From positions 569,001-633,000 of the forward strand of contig NZ_BMKL01000001.1 of NCBI RefSeq assembly GCF_014644315.1: DNA of 64,000 nt. Direction: 5' to 3'. Every line of letters starts with the position of its first letter. Positions within the stretch are counted from its first letter, which is position 1. The notes beneath the pieces are model-generated. The model was not told the origin of the DNA, ran no database searches, and worked only from the letters and a program-made list of their open reading frames with translations. Below are positions 26,623-34,797 of this stretch, one piece after another. The DNA comes from Tsuneonella deserti (GTDB lineage Bacteria > Pseudomonadota > Alphaproteobacteria > Sphingomonadales > Sphingomonadaceae). The position numbers and the translations under genes were made by a program.

Positions 26623-27417
26623 TCAGCGGCCCTTCCACTGCCCTTCGCGCTTTTCGATAAAGGCCGCCATGCCTTCCGCCTTGTCTTCGGACGCGGCGAG
26701 AATCTGGAAAATGCGGCGCTCGACGATCAGGCCCTGGTCGAGCGTGGTCTCGAACGCGGCGTTGACCATTTCCTTGTTCGCGATCGCGGCCATCGGCGGC
26801 ATCGCGGCGATTGTGGCGGCGGTCTTAAGTGCTTCATCCAGAAGAGTTTCGTGCGGCACGACCCGCGCGACCAGGCCGCTCCGCTCGGCTTCCGCCCCGT
26901 CCATCATCCGGCCGGTGAGGCACATCTCCATCGCCTTGGCCTTGCCGACCGCGCGGGTCAGGCGCTGGCTGCCGCCCATGCCGGGCGCGACGCCGAGCTT
27001 GATCTCGGGCTGGCCGAACTTCGCCTTGTCCGACGCGATGATGAAGTCCGCCATCATCGCCAGCTCGCATCCCCCACCGAGCGCGAAGCCGTTAACCGCA
27101 GCAATCCACGGCTTGCGCACCGCCTTGACGAGATGGCTGGTCCAACGGGCGAAGAAATCGTCGAGGTAAAAATCGGCCGAGGGCTTGTCGGCCATTTCCT
27201 TGATGTCCGCCCCGGCGGCGAAGGCCTTGTCGCCCGCGCCGGTCAGCACCGCGCAGCGCTGGCCCGGATCGGCCTCGAAGGCGGAAAATGCGGTGATCAG
27301 GTCCTCGAGAACCTGTGAGTTCAACGCGTTTAGCGCCTGAGGCCGGTTGAGTGTGATCAGCGTAACGGCATCACGCTGTTCGACGGTAATGGTCTCGAAA
27401 GTCAAAGCGGTTTCCAT
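26623..27417 (-). CDS. Enoyl-CoA hydratase (short-chain, valine pathway)
   Basis: 264-residue crotonase. It contains [20 protein letters not shown], the oxyanion loop [13 protein letters not shown], and the catalytic-Glu regions [17 protein letters not shown] and [19 protein letters not shown], with both Glu residues of a true hydratase. In this operon it should hydrate methacrylyl-CoA to 3-hydroxyisobutyryl-CoA. The ATG at 27417 lies inside the 3' end of the hydrolase gene (16-base overlap). Generic short-chain enoyl-CoA hydratase activity is equally compatible with the sequence. Confidence 0.93.
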   Translation of the reverse strand: METALTFETITVEQRDAVTLITLNRPQALNALNSQVLEDLITAFSAFEADPGQRCAVLTGAGDKAFAAGADIKEMADKPSADFYLDDFFARWTSHLVKAVRKPWIAAVNGFALGGGCELAMMADFIIASDKAKFGQPEIKLGVAPGMGGSQRLTRAVGKAKAMEMCLTGRMMDGAEAERSGLVARVVPHETLLDEALKTAATIAAMPPMAAIANKEMVNAAFETTLDQGLIVERRIFQILAASEDKAEGMAAFIEKREGQWKGR

Positions 27418-28448
27418 TCCTCGTTATCGGGCAGCGGAGCGAAGATGCTGTCGATCAGTTCGTCGGTCACGCCCTCAGGAGTGGCTGGATCCCACCGCGC
27501 GTCGCCGGTCTTGTCGACGATCACCGCGCGCACGCCCTCGGCGAAGTCGGGGCGGGTGAGGACGCGGCTGGCGATGCGGTATTCCATGCGCATCTCGTCG
27601 GCGAAGTCTTCGAGCTTCGCCGCTTCCGCCAGCTGGCGCAGCGCGACCTTGCAGGTCTGCGGGCTCTTGCTGTGGAGCGTCGCCACCTCCTTCATGGCCC
27701 ATTCGCTGTCGTCGGCCTCGAGGCTGGCAAGGATGTCCTCCAGCCGGTCTGACCGAAAGTGATGCGCGATCCGGTCGGCGTTTTCCTCGATCCGGGCAGG
27801 GGGAGGAGTGGCCGACAATTCCGAGAGGATGCCGGTGATCCGATCCGGATGCTCGGCGATGCGCGCCTTGGCTTCGGCGAGTTTCCCGGAAGGCAGGTAG
27901 TGGGTCGCAAGACCTGCCCAGAGGCATTCCGCCCCGTCGAGCCGGGCGCCGGTCAGCGCGAGGAATTGACCGAGCCGTCCCGCGAGGCGGGAGAGGTAGC
28001 GGCCTCCGCCCACATCGGGAAACAGCCCGATGCCCGTTTCCGGCATGGCGAAACGGGTATGCTCGGTCGCCACGCGGAACCTGGCGGGCTGGGAGATGCC
28101 AACCCCGCCGCCCATCGTCACGCCGTCCATGAAGGCCACGATCGGCTTGGCGTATTCGAACATCAGATGGTTGAGCTGGTATTCGTCGTGGAAGAACTTG
28201 CGCCCAGACACGCCATCGTCATTGAGCGCCGAATTGCGAAGGAACGCGATGTCGCCACCGGCGCAGAAGCCGCGGCCTTCGGCGTGATCTAGGATCACCG
28301 CCTCGACCGTGTCGTCAACTGCCCAATCGGACAGGGCCGCGCTCATCGCGTGGCACATGTCGAGCGTCAGCGCGTGCAGCGCCTTGGGCCGGTTCAGCGA
28401 AATGTGCCCGACGCGGCCGTGCGTATGAATGTGTACTTCGTCGCTCAT
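27402..28448 (-). CDS. 3-hydroxyisobutyryl-CoA hydrolase
   Basis: 348-residue crotonase-superfamily thioesterase. It is longer than hydratases because of a C-terminal extension typical of HIBCH. Signatures are [60 protein letters not shown] and [20 protein letters not shown]. It releases free 3-hydroxyisobutyrate, the substrate of MmsB at the end of the same operon. The start ATG overlaps the acyl-CoA dehydrogenase stop by four bases. Together with the preceding and following genes it gives a complete isobutyryl-CoA to propionyl-CoA route. Confidence 0.94.
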   Translation of the reverse strand: MSDEVHIHTHGRVGHISLNRPKALHALTLDMCHAMSAALSDWAVDDTVEAVILDHAEGRGFCAGGDIAFLRNSALNDDGVSGRKFFHDEYQLNHLMFEYAKPIVAFMDGVTMGGGVGISQPARFRVATEHTRFAMPETGIGLFPDVGGGRYLSRLAGRLGQFLALTGARLDGAECLWAGLATHYLPSGKLAEAKARIAEHPDRITGILSELSATPPPARIEENADRIAHHFRSDRLEDILASLEADDSEWAMKEVATLHSKSPQTCKVALRQLAEAAKLEDFADEMRMEYRIASRVLTRPDFAEGVRAVIVDKTGDARWDPATPEGVTDELIDSIFAPLPDNEEWKPL

Positions 28449-29590
28449 TGGCGCAGCATATCCCGCCCGACGATCATCCGCATCACCTGGTTGGTCCCTT
28501 CGAGAATCGAGTGCACACGCAGGTCGCGCCAGAAGCGCTCGATCGGATAGTCCTTGAGATAGCCATATCCGCCGAACAACTGCAGCGCGTCGTTGACGAT
28601 CTTCGATCCGCTGTCGGTCGCCAGCCGCTTGGCCATCGCCGAAAAGCGCGTCTTGTCAGGCGCGTTCTCGGTCACCTTGGCCGCCGCGAGATAAAGCAGC
28701 GCTCGCGCCGCCTCAAGGTCGGTGGCCATGTCGGCGAGCATGAACTGGGTGTTCTGGAAATCCGCGATCGGCTGGCCGAACTGCTGGCGTTCCCTGGTGT
28801 ATTTCACCGCCTCGTCGAGGCACCGCTGTGCCCCGCCGAGCGAGCAGGCGCCGATGTTGAGGCGGCCGCCGTCGAGCCCGGCCATCGCGAAGCGGAAGCC
28901 TTCGCCTTCGCCGCCGACCCGGTTGGCCACCGGCACGCGGCAGTCCTCGAAAATGAGCTGCGCGGTCGGCGAGGCGTTCCAGCCGAGCTTGTTCTCGGGC
29001 GCGCCATGGCTGAGGCCGGGGGTGCCCTTCTCGACCACGAGGCAGGTGATGCCCTTGCTGCGGTCCTCGCTGGTGCGGACCATGACGACGTAGATGTCGT
29101 TGAAGCCGCTTCCCGAAATGAACTGCTTGGTCCCGTTCAGGACGTAGTGGTCGCCATCGAGAACAGCGGCCGTCTTAAGCGCCGCGGCATCGCTACCCGA
29201 GCCCGGTTCGGTCAATGCGTAGCTGGCGATGTGCTCCATGCTGACCAGCTTCGGCAGGAAGCGCGCCTTTAATTCCGACGAGCCGAAGCGGTCGATCATC
29301 CAGCTCGCCATGTTATGGATCGAAATGTAGGCGCTGGTGGCGGGGCAGCCGTAGGCCATCGCCTCCATGATCAGCGCCGCTTCGAGCCGGCCGAGCGCGA
29401 TGCCGCCGCTCTCTTCCGAGACGTAGATCGAGCCGAACCCTAGCTCGCCTGCCGCCTGCACGACGTCGCGCGGGAAGTGGTGATCTTCGTCCCATTGGGC
29501 CGCGAACGGAGTAATGCGGTCGGCGGTGAACTTCCTCGCCATGTCCTGTATGGCGAGCTGGTCGTCGGTAAGCTGGAACTGTCCGGTCAT
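28445..29590 (-). CDS. Acyl-CoA dehydrogenase (probably isobutyryl-CoA dehydrogenase)
   Basis: 381-residue FAD enzyme. Signatures are YALTEPGSGSDAAALKT, the substrate loop FISGSGFNDIYVVMVRT, QFGQPIADFQNTQFMLADMA, and the C-terminal FGGYGYLKDYPIERFWRDLR with RVHSILEGTNQVMRMIVGRD, where the Glu is the catalytic base. The ATG at 29590 begins MTGQFQLTDDQLAIQDM; upstream in-frame codons would extend into the intergenic segment. The operon context suggests isobutyryl-CoA as substrate, producing methacrylyl-CoA. Short-branched or general short-chain activity cannot be excluded. Confidence 0.93.
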   Translation of the reverse strand: MTGQFQLTDDQLAIQDMARKFTADRITPFAAQWDEDHHFPRDVVQAAGELGFGSIYVSEESGGIALGRLEAALIMEAMAYGCPATSAYISIHNMASWMIDRFGSSELKARFLPKLVSMEHIASYALTEPGSGSDAAALKTAAVLDGDHYVLNGTKQFISGSGFNDIYVVMVRTSEDRSKGITCLVVEKGTPGLSHGAPENKLGWNASPTAQLIFEDCRVPVANRVGGEGEGFRFAMAGLDGGRLNIGACSLGGAQRCLDEAVKYTRERQQFGQPIADFQNTQFMLADMATDLEAARALLYLAAAKVTENAPDKTRFSAMAKRLATDSGSKIVNDALQLFGGYGYLKDYPIERFWRDLRVHSILEGTNQVMRMIVGRDMLRQ

Positions 29591-29621
29591 GCGCGCTCCG
29601 TTAGCCGATGATGCGAGCGGT

Positions 29622-30125
29622 TCAAGCGGCGCACCGGGTATAAGTGAACGGCCCGCCAGGCTGGTCGCCGCCACGTTCGGTACGGATGAGCTTGTCGCCC
29701 GCGGCGCTGAGCTCGACATCGCGGGTCCAGTTCATGCCTTCACCGGTGAAGGCGAACTGGGCGCGGATCGCGTTGTCGCTGCGGCTCTCGAGAGAGCCAA
29801 GTTTGCCGACCGACTCGTAGAACTTCAGCGTGGTGTCGGTAATCGTCAGCAGCCCTTTCGCGTCGCCGCGCGTGGAGGTGCAATCGGCGGGCACCATGCC
29901 CCACCGTCCCTGGAGGGCGGGGGGGATGGTCTTGGCACTCGCTTCGCCGGCCGCGGTCGAAGTTTCCGAGGGAGGGTCAGCGGGCGTTGTGCCGATGCCC
30001 CCGTCGGGTTCGGCCGGAAGCGTTTCGACAGCGGCGGGAACCTCGTCGCTGCTTTCGGGCGATTGCTGGCATGCAGAGAGGGCGAGCGGGAGCGCGGCGA
30101 GAAGGAAGACTGAGCGCATGGCCAT
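29622..30125 (-). CDS. Putative lipoprotein embedded in the valine operon
   Basis: 167 residues. The signal peptide MRSVFLLAALPLALSACQQS carries a lipobox (LSAC). A Pro/Glu/Thr-rich linker follows, then a globular domain: IPPALQGRWGMVPADCTSTR, LLTITDTTLKFYESVGKLGS and a C-terminal FTYTRCAA with a likely disulfide pair. The pattern resembles small beta-barrel lipocalin-like lipoproteins, but I cannot name a family. The ATG at 30125 shares one base with the mmsA stop (TGATG). A periplasmic lipoprotein is unexpected inside a cytoplasmic catabolic operon. Confidence 0.8.
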   Translation of the reverse strand: MAMRSVFLLAALPLALSACQQSPESSDEVPAAVETLPAEPDGGIGTTPADPPSETSTAAGEASAKTIPPALQGRWGMVPADCTSTRGDAKGLLTITDTTLKFYESVGKLGSLESRSDNAIRAQFAFTGEGMNWTRDVELSAAGDKLIRTERGGDQPGGPFTYTRCAA

Positions 30126-31624
30126 CACCCGAAGGTCGGGATGTTGAACGCGTTTGAGCCGTCGCTGCCGCCGTCGGGCCAGCGCTGGGTGACGGTCTTG
30201 ACCTTGGTCCAGAACTTCATGCCCTCGGTGCCGTACTGGTTGGTGTCGCCGAACGCGCTGCGCTTCCATCCGCCGAACGAGTGATACGCGACCGGCACCG
30301 GGATCGGCACGTTGATGCCGACCATGCCGACATTGACGCGGCTGGCGAACTCGCGCGCGGCGTGGCCGTTGCGGGTGAAGATCGCGACGCCGTTGCCGTA
30401 CTGGTGCTTGCTAGGAAGCGCGACGGCTTCCTCGAAGTCCTTGGCGCGGACGATCTGGAGGACCGGTCCGAAGATCTCTTCCTTGTAGCTCTCCATGTCG
30501 GGGGTGACGTGGTCGATCAGCGTCGGCCCGACGAAGTAGCCGTTCTCGTGGCCCTGCAGCGAATAACCGCGCCCGTCGACGACGATCTCGCCGCCTTCCT
30601 TTTCCGCCGTATCGATCCACTGCTCGATGCGCGCCTTATGCTCGGCGGTGACCACCGGGCCGTAGTGCGCCTCCTTGTCGGTCGAAACGCCGATCTTGAG
30701 CGCGTGGATCGCCGGAATCAGCTTTTCCTTGAGCCGCTCGGCAGTGTCCTCGCCCACCGGCACGACCACGGGCAGCGCCATGCACCGCTCGCCGGCCGAA
30801 CCGAAGGCCGCTCCGGCAAGGTCGTTGACCACCTGGTCGAGATCGGCGTCGGGCATGACGATGCCGTGGTTCTTCGCGCCGCCCATCGCCTGCACGCGCT
30901 TACCGGCGGCGACGCCGCGGTTGTAGACGTAGTGCGCGATGTCGGAGGAGCCGACGAAGCTGACCGCGGCGATGTCGGGATGGTCGAGGATCGCATCGAC
31001 CATTTCCTTGTCGCCATGGACCACTTGCAGCAGGCCCTCGGGCGCGCCGGCTTCGAGGAACAACTCAGCAAGCCGCACCGGCACGCTCGGGTCGCGCTCG
31101 CTGGGCTTGAGGATGAAGGCGTTGCCGCAGGCGATCGCCATGCCGAACATCCACATCGGGATCATCGCCGGGAAGTTGAACGGGGTGATGCCTGCTCCGA
31201 TGCCGAGCGGCTGGCGCATCGAATAGACGTCGATGCCCGGGCCCGCGCCGATGGTGTATTCGCCTTTCTGCACCTGTGGGATGCCGCAGGCGTACTCGAT
31301 CACCTCCAGACCGCGCTGAACGTCGCCCAGCGCATCGTCGATCACCTTGCCGTGCTCCGAGCTGAGCAGGTGCGCGAGCTCTTCACGGTTGGCTTCCACG
31401 AGTTGCTTGTAGGCGAACATCACCCGCGCACGGCGCTGCGGGTTGGTCGCCGCCCAGCCGGGCTGAACCGCCTTGGCGGCTTCAACGGCGCGGTCGAGCA
31501 GGGCCGCGTCGCCCAGCGGCACGCGCGCCTGCACTTCGCCGGTCGAGGGGTTGAACACGTCCTTGAAACGGGCCGCTGTTCCGGCAGCCGGGCCGCCGAC
31601 CATGAAGTGATCGATGTCGCGCAT
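30125..31624 (-). CDS. mmsA: Methylmalonate-semialdehyde dehydrogenase (CoA-acylating)
   Basis: 499 residues. It converts methylmalonate semialdehyde to propionyl-CoA, the last oxidative step of valine degradation. It is an aldehyde-dehydrogenase fold: cofactor region GAGITPFNFPAMIPMWMFGM, ILKPSERDPS, FVGSSDIAHYVYNRG, and the catalytic Cys near residue 281 in GSAGERCMALPVVVPVG. The C-terminal SFGGWKRSAFGDTNQYGTEG is characteristic of MmsA. The first gene of the seven-gene operon, it starts at the ATG at 31624 with GGAGACTCCCC just upstream. The tRNA-Gly gene begins 112 bases upstream on the opposite strand. Confidence 0.96.
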   Translation of the reverse strand: MRDIDHFMVGGPAAGTAARFKDVFNPSTGEVQARVPLGDAALLDRAVEAAKAVQPGWAATNPQRRARVMFAYKQLVEANREELAHLLSSEHGKVIDDALGDVQRGLEVIEYACGIPQVQKGEYTIGAGPGIDVYSMRQPLGIGAGITPFNFPAMIPMWMFGMAIACGNAFILKPSERDPSVPVRLAELFLEAGAPEGLLQVVHGDKEMVDAILDHPDIAAVSFVGSSDIAHYVYNRGVAAGKRVQAMGGAKNHGIVMPDADLDQVVNDLAGAAFGSAGERCMALPVVVPVGEDTAERLKEKLIPAIHALKIGVSTDKEAHYGPVVTAEHKARIEQWIDTAEKEGGEIVVDGRGYSLQGHENGYFVGPTLIDHVTPDMESYKEEIFGPVLQIVRAKDFEEAVALPSKHQYGNGVAIFTRNGHAAREFASRVNVGMVGINVPIPVPVAYHSFGGWKRSAFGDTNQYGTEGMKFWTKVKTVTQRWPDGGSDGSNAFNIPTFG

Positions 31625-31693
31625 GGGGAGTCTCCTTTGCGGTGCGCCTTGCGACCCTGCGAGGCGGAAATCAACCGGTTGCCGCTGAAACGA

Positions 31694-31722
31694 TTGACCG
31701 TCGCGCTGGCGTCAAGCTAATG
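31694..31722 (+). promoter_or_regulatory. Sigma-70-type promoter of the tRNA-Gly gene
   Basis: TTGACC (31694-31699) and CTAATG (31717-31722) are separated by exactly 17 bases, and the tRNA begins 14 bases after the -10 element. The -35 matches the consensus in five of six positions. The -10 is weaker. Confidence 0.6.
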
Positions 31723-31736
31723 GCCCGCCTGCAGGC

Positions 31737-31810
31737 GCGGGTATGATGTAATGGTAGCCTGTCAGCTTCCCATGCTGAACGCGCGGGTTCGATTCCCGCT
31801 ACCCGCTCCA
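31737..31810 (+). tRNA. tRNA-Gly(CCC)
   Basis: The 74-base gene includes the encoded 3' CCA. The acceptor stem GCGGGTA pairs with TACCCGC. The anticodon stem is TCAGC/GCTGA with loop TTCCCAT, giving anticodon CCC, which reads GGG glycine codons. The T arm is GCGGG-TTCGATT-CCCGC, with the universal TTCGA. The D arm contains AATGGTAG. All stems are fully paired, so it should be functional. It lies between the divergent mmsA and the hydrolase gene, and no integrase or island is attached to it. Confidence 0.97.
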
Positions 31811-31886
31811 GATTTCCCGACCCCGCTTGCCAAGCGCCCATGCGGCGGCAATGGTGGCGTTTTGCAACGCTTTCGGGGGGCAAGGC

Positions 31887-32831
31887 TTGAACCAGGTCGC
31901 ATCGGTGGATCCGAACTACGACGGCACCTTGCTGGGCCGTTTCGATGGTGAACAGCCGCCGGCGGCGGACTGGTTCATGGAGGCGCTCGCGAACGCGCCC
32001 GAACGGTCGACCTTTGAAGTTGACGGCGCTGCGATTGAGCTGCTGACCTGGGGCGAGGTCGGCAAACCGGGCTTGCTGTTCCTTCATGGCAATGCCGCCC
32101 ACGCCGACTGGTGGAGCTTCATCGCCCCGCTTTTCGCAGGCGATTACCGCTGCGCCGCGATCTCCTGGTCCGGGATGGGCGGCTCCGACTGGCGCGAACG
32201 CTACGCGATCCCGACATTCGCCGAGGAGGCGCTCGGCGCAATCGATGCAGCGCAGCTCGGCGCGAGCGGGCAACCCCCGGTGATCATCGCCCACTCTTTC
32301 GGCGGCTTTCCGACACTCTACCTGTCGAGTTTCCACCCCGAGGCGATCTCAGGCGCGATCCTGGTCGATTCGGCACCGCCGAGGGACGAGGGCGGCCCAC
32401 CCCCTCGGCTGGCGCAGGGGCGCACGCTCAACCCGCGCTATCCCTCGCTCGCCTCCGCGTTGCGCCGGTTCCGTTTCCTGCCCGAACAGGACGACGGCCT
32501 GCCCGAGATCATCGACTGGATCGCCCGCAAGGCCTTGCACGAGGTGGCCGAAACCGACGAGGCACCCGGCGGGTGGACGTGGCGTTTCGACCCGCAATTC
32601 TGGGCGCACTTCGAGCGCGGCAACCTTGCCGCCAGGCCCAGGGTGCCGACGGGCATCATTATCGGGGAGAAGTCCGCGTTGTTCCCCCCGGGACGGCTTG
32701 AAGACCTTCAATCGCTGATGACCGACCTGCGGTTCACCACGGTTGTAGAGGACGCCTATCACCACGTCCTCGTCGATCACCCGCTTGAACTGGTCGCGGC
32801 GATCCGTGAAGGGCTGCCGCTGCTTCGCTAA
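31887..32831 (+). CDS. Alpha/beta-hydrolase
   Basis: About 314 residues. The oxyanion segment is LLFLHGNAAHADWWSFIAPL, the nucleophile elbow is IIAHSFGG, and the late His is in DAYHHVLVDHP. It should be a serine esterase or related hydrolase of unknown substrate. A cap domain region (PEQDDGLPEIIDWIARKALH) lies between. The start is uncertain: the TTG at 31887 has GGGGGG 6-12 bases upstream and is preferred, while ATG codons at 31827 and 31851 have no ribosome-binding site and begin close to the tRNA. It is convergent with the alcohol dehydrogenase, whose stop is seven bases away. Confidence 0.85.
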   Translation: MNQVASVDPNYDGTLLGRFDGEQPPAADWFMEALANAPERSTFEVDGAAIELLTWGEVGKPGLLFLHGNAAHADWWSFIAPLFAGDYRCAAISWSGMGGSDWRERYAIPTFAEEALGAIDAAQLGASGQPPVIIAHSFGGFPTLYLSSFHPEAISGAILVDSAPPRDEGGPPPRLAQGRTLNPRYPSLASALRRFRFLPEQDDGLPEIIDWIARKALHEVAETDEAPGGWTWRFDPQFWAHFERGNLAARPRVPTGIIIGEKSALFPPGRLEDLQSLMTDLRFTTVVEDAYHHVLVDHPLELVAAIREGLPLLR

Positions 32832-32838
32832 CGCGCCG

Positions 32839-33897
32839 TCAAAGCGTGGCCATGTCGATGACGAAGCGATACTTCACGTCGCTCGCTTCCATCCGGTCGT
32901 AGGCGGTGTTGACCTCCTCCATGCGGATCGTCTCGATCTCGGGCGCGATGCCATGCTCGGCGCAGAAATCGAGCATCTCCTGCGTTTCTGCGAGCCCGCC
33001 GATCCCGCTTCCGGTGAGAATCTTGCGCCCCAGCAGGATGCCCGTGTGCAGCTCCGGCATTTTCTCGATCATTCCAACGATCACCTGCACCCCGTCGACC
33101 TTCAGCAGCAGGAGATAGGGCGCGACGTCGTGGCGCACGGGGATGGTGTTGAGCACCATGTCGAAACGTCCCGCGGCGGCGCGCATGGCGTCCTTGTCGG
33201 TGGTGATAAGGAAATCCTGCGCGCCCAGAGCCAGCGCATCTGCGCGTTTATCCTCGCTGCGGCTGAGCACAGTCACGTGCGCCCCCATCGCGACCGCCAG
33301 CTTAACTCCCATGTGGCCAAGCCCGCCGAGACCGGCGACCGCGACCTTGCTGCCCGGGCCGATCTTCCACTGGCGCAGCGGCGAGTAAGTGGTGATCCCC
33401 GCGCAGAGCAGCGGCGCTGCCAGGTCCGACGGGAGCGTCTCGGGCACCTTGAGCACGAACTCCTCGCGGCAGACGATCTTGTCCGAATAGCCACCGTAGG
33501 TGATCGATCCGTCCTGGCGATCCTTGCCGTTGTAGGTGCCAGTCATGCCGTTTCGGCAATACTGTTCGAGATCGGCCTTGCAGTGATCGCACTCCATGCA
33601 GGCATCGACCATGCAGCCGATCGCCACCCGGTCGCCGACCGCGTGACGGGTGACGCCCTCGCCGACGGCCGCCACCGTGCCCACGATCTCGTGCCCCGGC
33701 ACTACGGGGTAGGTCGTGCGGCCCCAGTCGTTGCGCGCCGTGTGAAGATCCGAATGGCAGATGCCGCAGTGGCTGATGTCGATCAGGACATCGTCGGGGC
33801 GAAGTCCGCGGCGGGTGAAGGAAAACGGCGCCATGCCGCTGTCGGGCGAAGTGGCGGCGTACCCCTTGGCGGGATATTCATTGGTCTGGCTGGCCAT
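32839..33897 (-). CDS. Zinc-dependent alcohol dehydrogenase (cinnamyl-alcohol-dehydrogenase type)
   Basis: 352-residue medium-chain dehydrogenase/reductase. The catalytic zinc site includes Cys in SHCGICHSDLH and His-Glu in VPGHEIVG. The structural zinc cluster is in CMVDACMECDHCKADLEQYC. The Rossmann motif is AVAGLGGLGHMGVKLA. The YGGYSDKIVCREEFVLKVPE block places it in the CAD/aldehyde-reductase group, which reduces many aldehydes with NADPH. The ATG at 33897 starts MASQTNEYPAKGYAA. It is 14 bases after the upstream short-chain dehydrogenase gene and probably co-transcribed. The physiological substrate is unknown. Confidence 0.92.
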   Translation of the reverse strand: MASQTNEYPAKGYAATSPDSGMAPFSFTRRGLRPDDVLIDISHCGICHSDLHTARNDWGRTTYPVVPGHEIVGTVAAVGEGVTRHAVGDRVAIGCMVDACMECDHCKADLEQYCRNGMTGTYNGKDRQDGSITYGGYSDKIVCREEFVLKVPETLPSDLAAPLLCAGITTYSPLRQWKIGPGSKVAVAGLGGLGHMGVKLAVAMGAHVTVLSRSEDKRADALALGAQDFLITTDKDAMRAAAGRFDMVLNTIPVRHDVAPYLLLLKVDGVQVIVGMIEKMPELHTGILLGRKILTGSGIGGLAETQEMLDFCAEHGIAPEIETIRMEEVNTAYDRMEASDVKYRFVIDMATL

Positions 33898-33910
33898 GGT
33901 CGCGTGATCC

Positions 33911-34705
33911 TTACTTGGGAGGCATGCGGATGCCGCCATCAAGGCGGAACTGGTGCGCGTTGAGATAGCCGTTGCGGGCGATCTCAAGCACGAGCGAAGC
34001 GAACTCGTCCGGCTCGCCGAGCCGCTTTGGGAACGGCACGCTCGCGTTGAGCTGGTCCCACATCGCGGGATTGCGATCCTTCATCCCGAGCATCAGCGGG
34101 GTGGCGAAGATGCCCGGCATGATCGAATTGACCCGGATGCCGAGGTCCATCAGGTCGCGCGCCATCGGGAGGACGAGGCCGTTCACCCCCGCTTTGCAGG
34201 AGCCGTAGATCACCTGTCCTATCTGCCCGTCCTGTGCCGCGACGCTGGCAGTGAGGATGATCACGCCGCGTTCCCCGTCCTCGTTGAGAGGTTCGGCGTT
34301 GGCCATGCCGAGCGCGGAGATCGACGCTACCCGGTAACTCGAAACCAGCACGCCTTCTGCACCGAAGGCGTAATCCTCGGTAGAGAGGCGCTTGTAGCCG
34401 CCACTTGCCTTGTCCCAGCCCACGGTCTTGCCCCGCCGGCTGGTCATGGCGCAGTGGACGGTGACGCGCTCCTGGCCGTGTGCGGCCCGGGCTTTCTCGA
34501 AGCCTGCAAGCACCGAATCCTCGTCGGTGATATCGACGTGGCAGAACAGGCCGCCGATCGCCTTTGCGTGTGCCTCGCCCGCTTCGTCGTTGACGTCGAA
34601 AATCGCGACCTTGAAGCCCGCGTCGCTCAAAGCCTGCGCGCTCGCCCTGCCGAGGCCCGAGGCCCCACCCGTCACCACTGCAGCCAGTCCCGCTTCCAGC
34701 TTCAT
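33911..34705 (-). CDS. Short-chain dehydrogenase with altered NNAG motif
   Basis: 264-residue paralogue of the enzyme at 3887-4669. Both share GFEKARAAHGQER, TASVAA.DGQIGQ and SVPFPKRLG. It has the cofactor motif TGGASGLGRAS and an intact catalytic Ser/Tyr/Lys set (TASVAAQDG, YGSCK). The NNAG position reads VHCAMTSRRG, where the first protein has VNCAGTGNAI. The ATG at 34705 has GGAG nine bases upstream and starts at the domain. It precedes the alcohol dehydrogenase by 13 bases. It is probably a CoA-ester or alcohol oxidoreductase. Confidence 0.88.
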   Translation of the reverse strand: MKLEAGLAAVVTGGASGLGRASAQALSDAGFKVAIFDVNDEAGEAHAKAIGGLFCHVDITDEDSVLAGFEKARAAHGQERVTVHCAMTSRRGKTVGWDKASGGYKRLSTEDYAFGAEGVLVSSYRVASISALGMANAEPLNEDGERGVIILTASVAAQDGQIGQVIYGSCKAGVNGLVLPMARDLMDLGIRVNSIMPGIFATPLMLGMKDRNPAMWDQLNASVPFPKRLGEPDEFASLVLEIARNGYLNAHQFRLDGGIRMPPK

Positions 34706-34797
34706 CGCATCGTTCTCCACCCAAGAATCGGCTGTCATCGCCGTTTCATCCCGCTATCGCAGGCCAGATACGCAAACGCCAAGAAGGTTCGCTTTTC

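Noticed and set aside
31737..31810. Island integration at the tRNA-Gly gene
   Set aside because: The tRNA is intact, but no integrase, no repeated 3' tRNA end and no change in base composition follow on either side.
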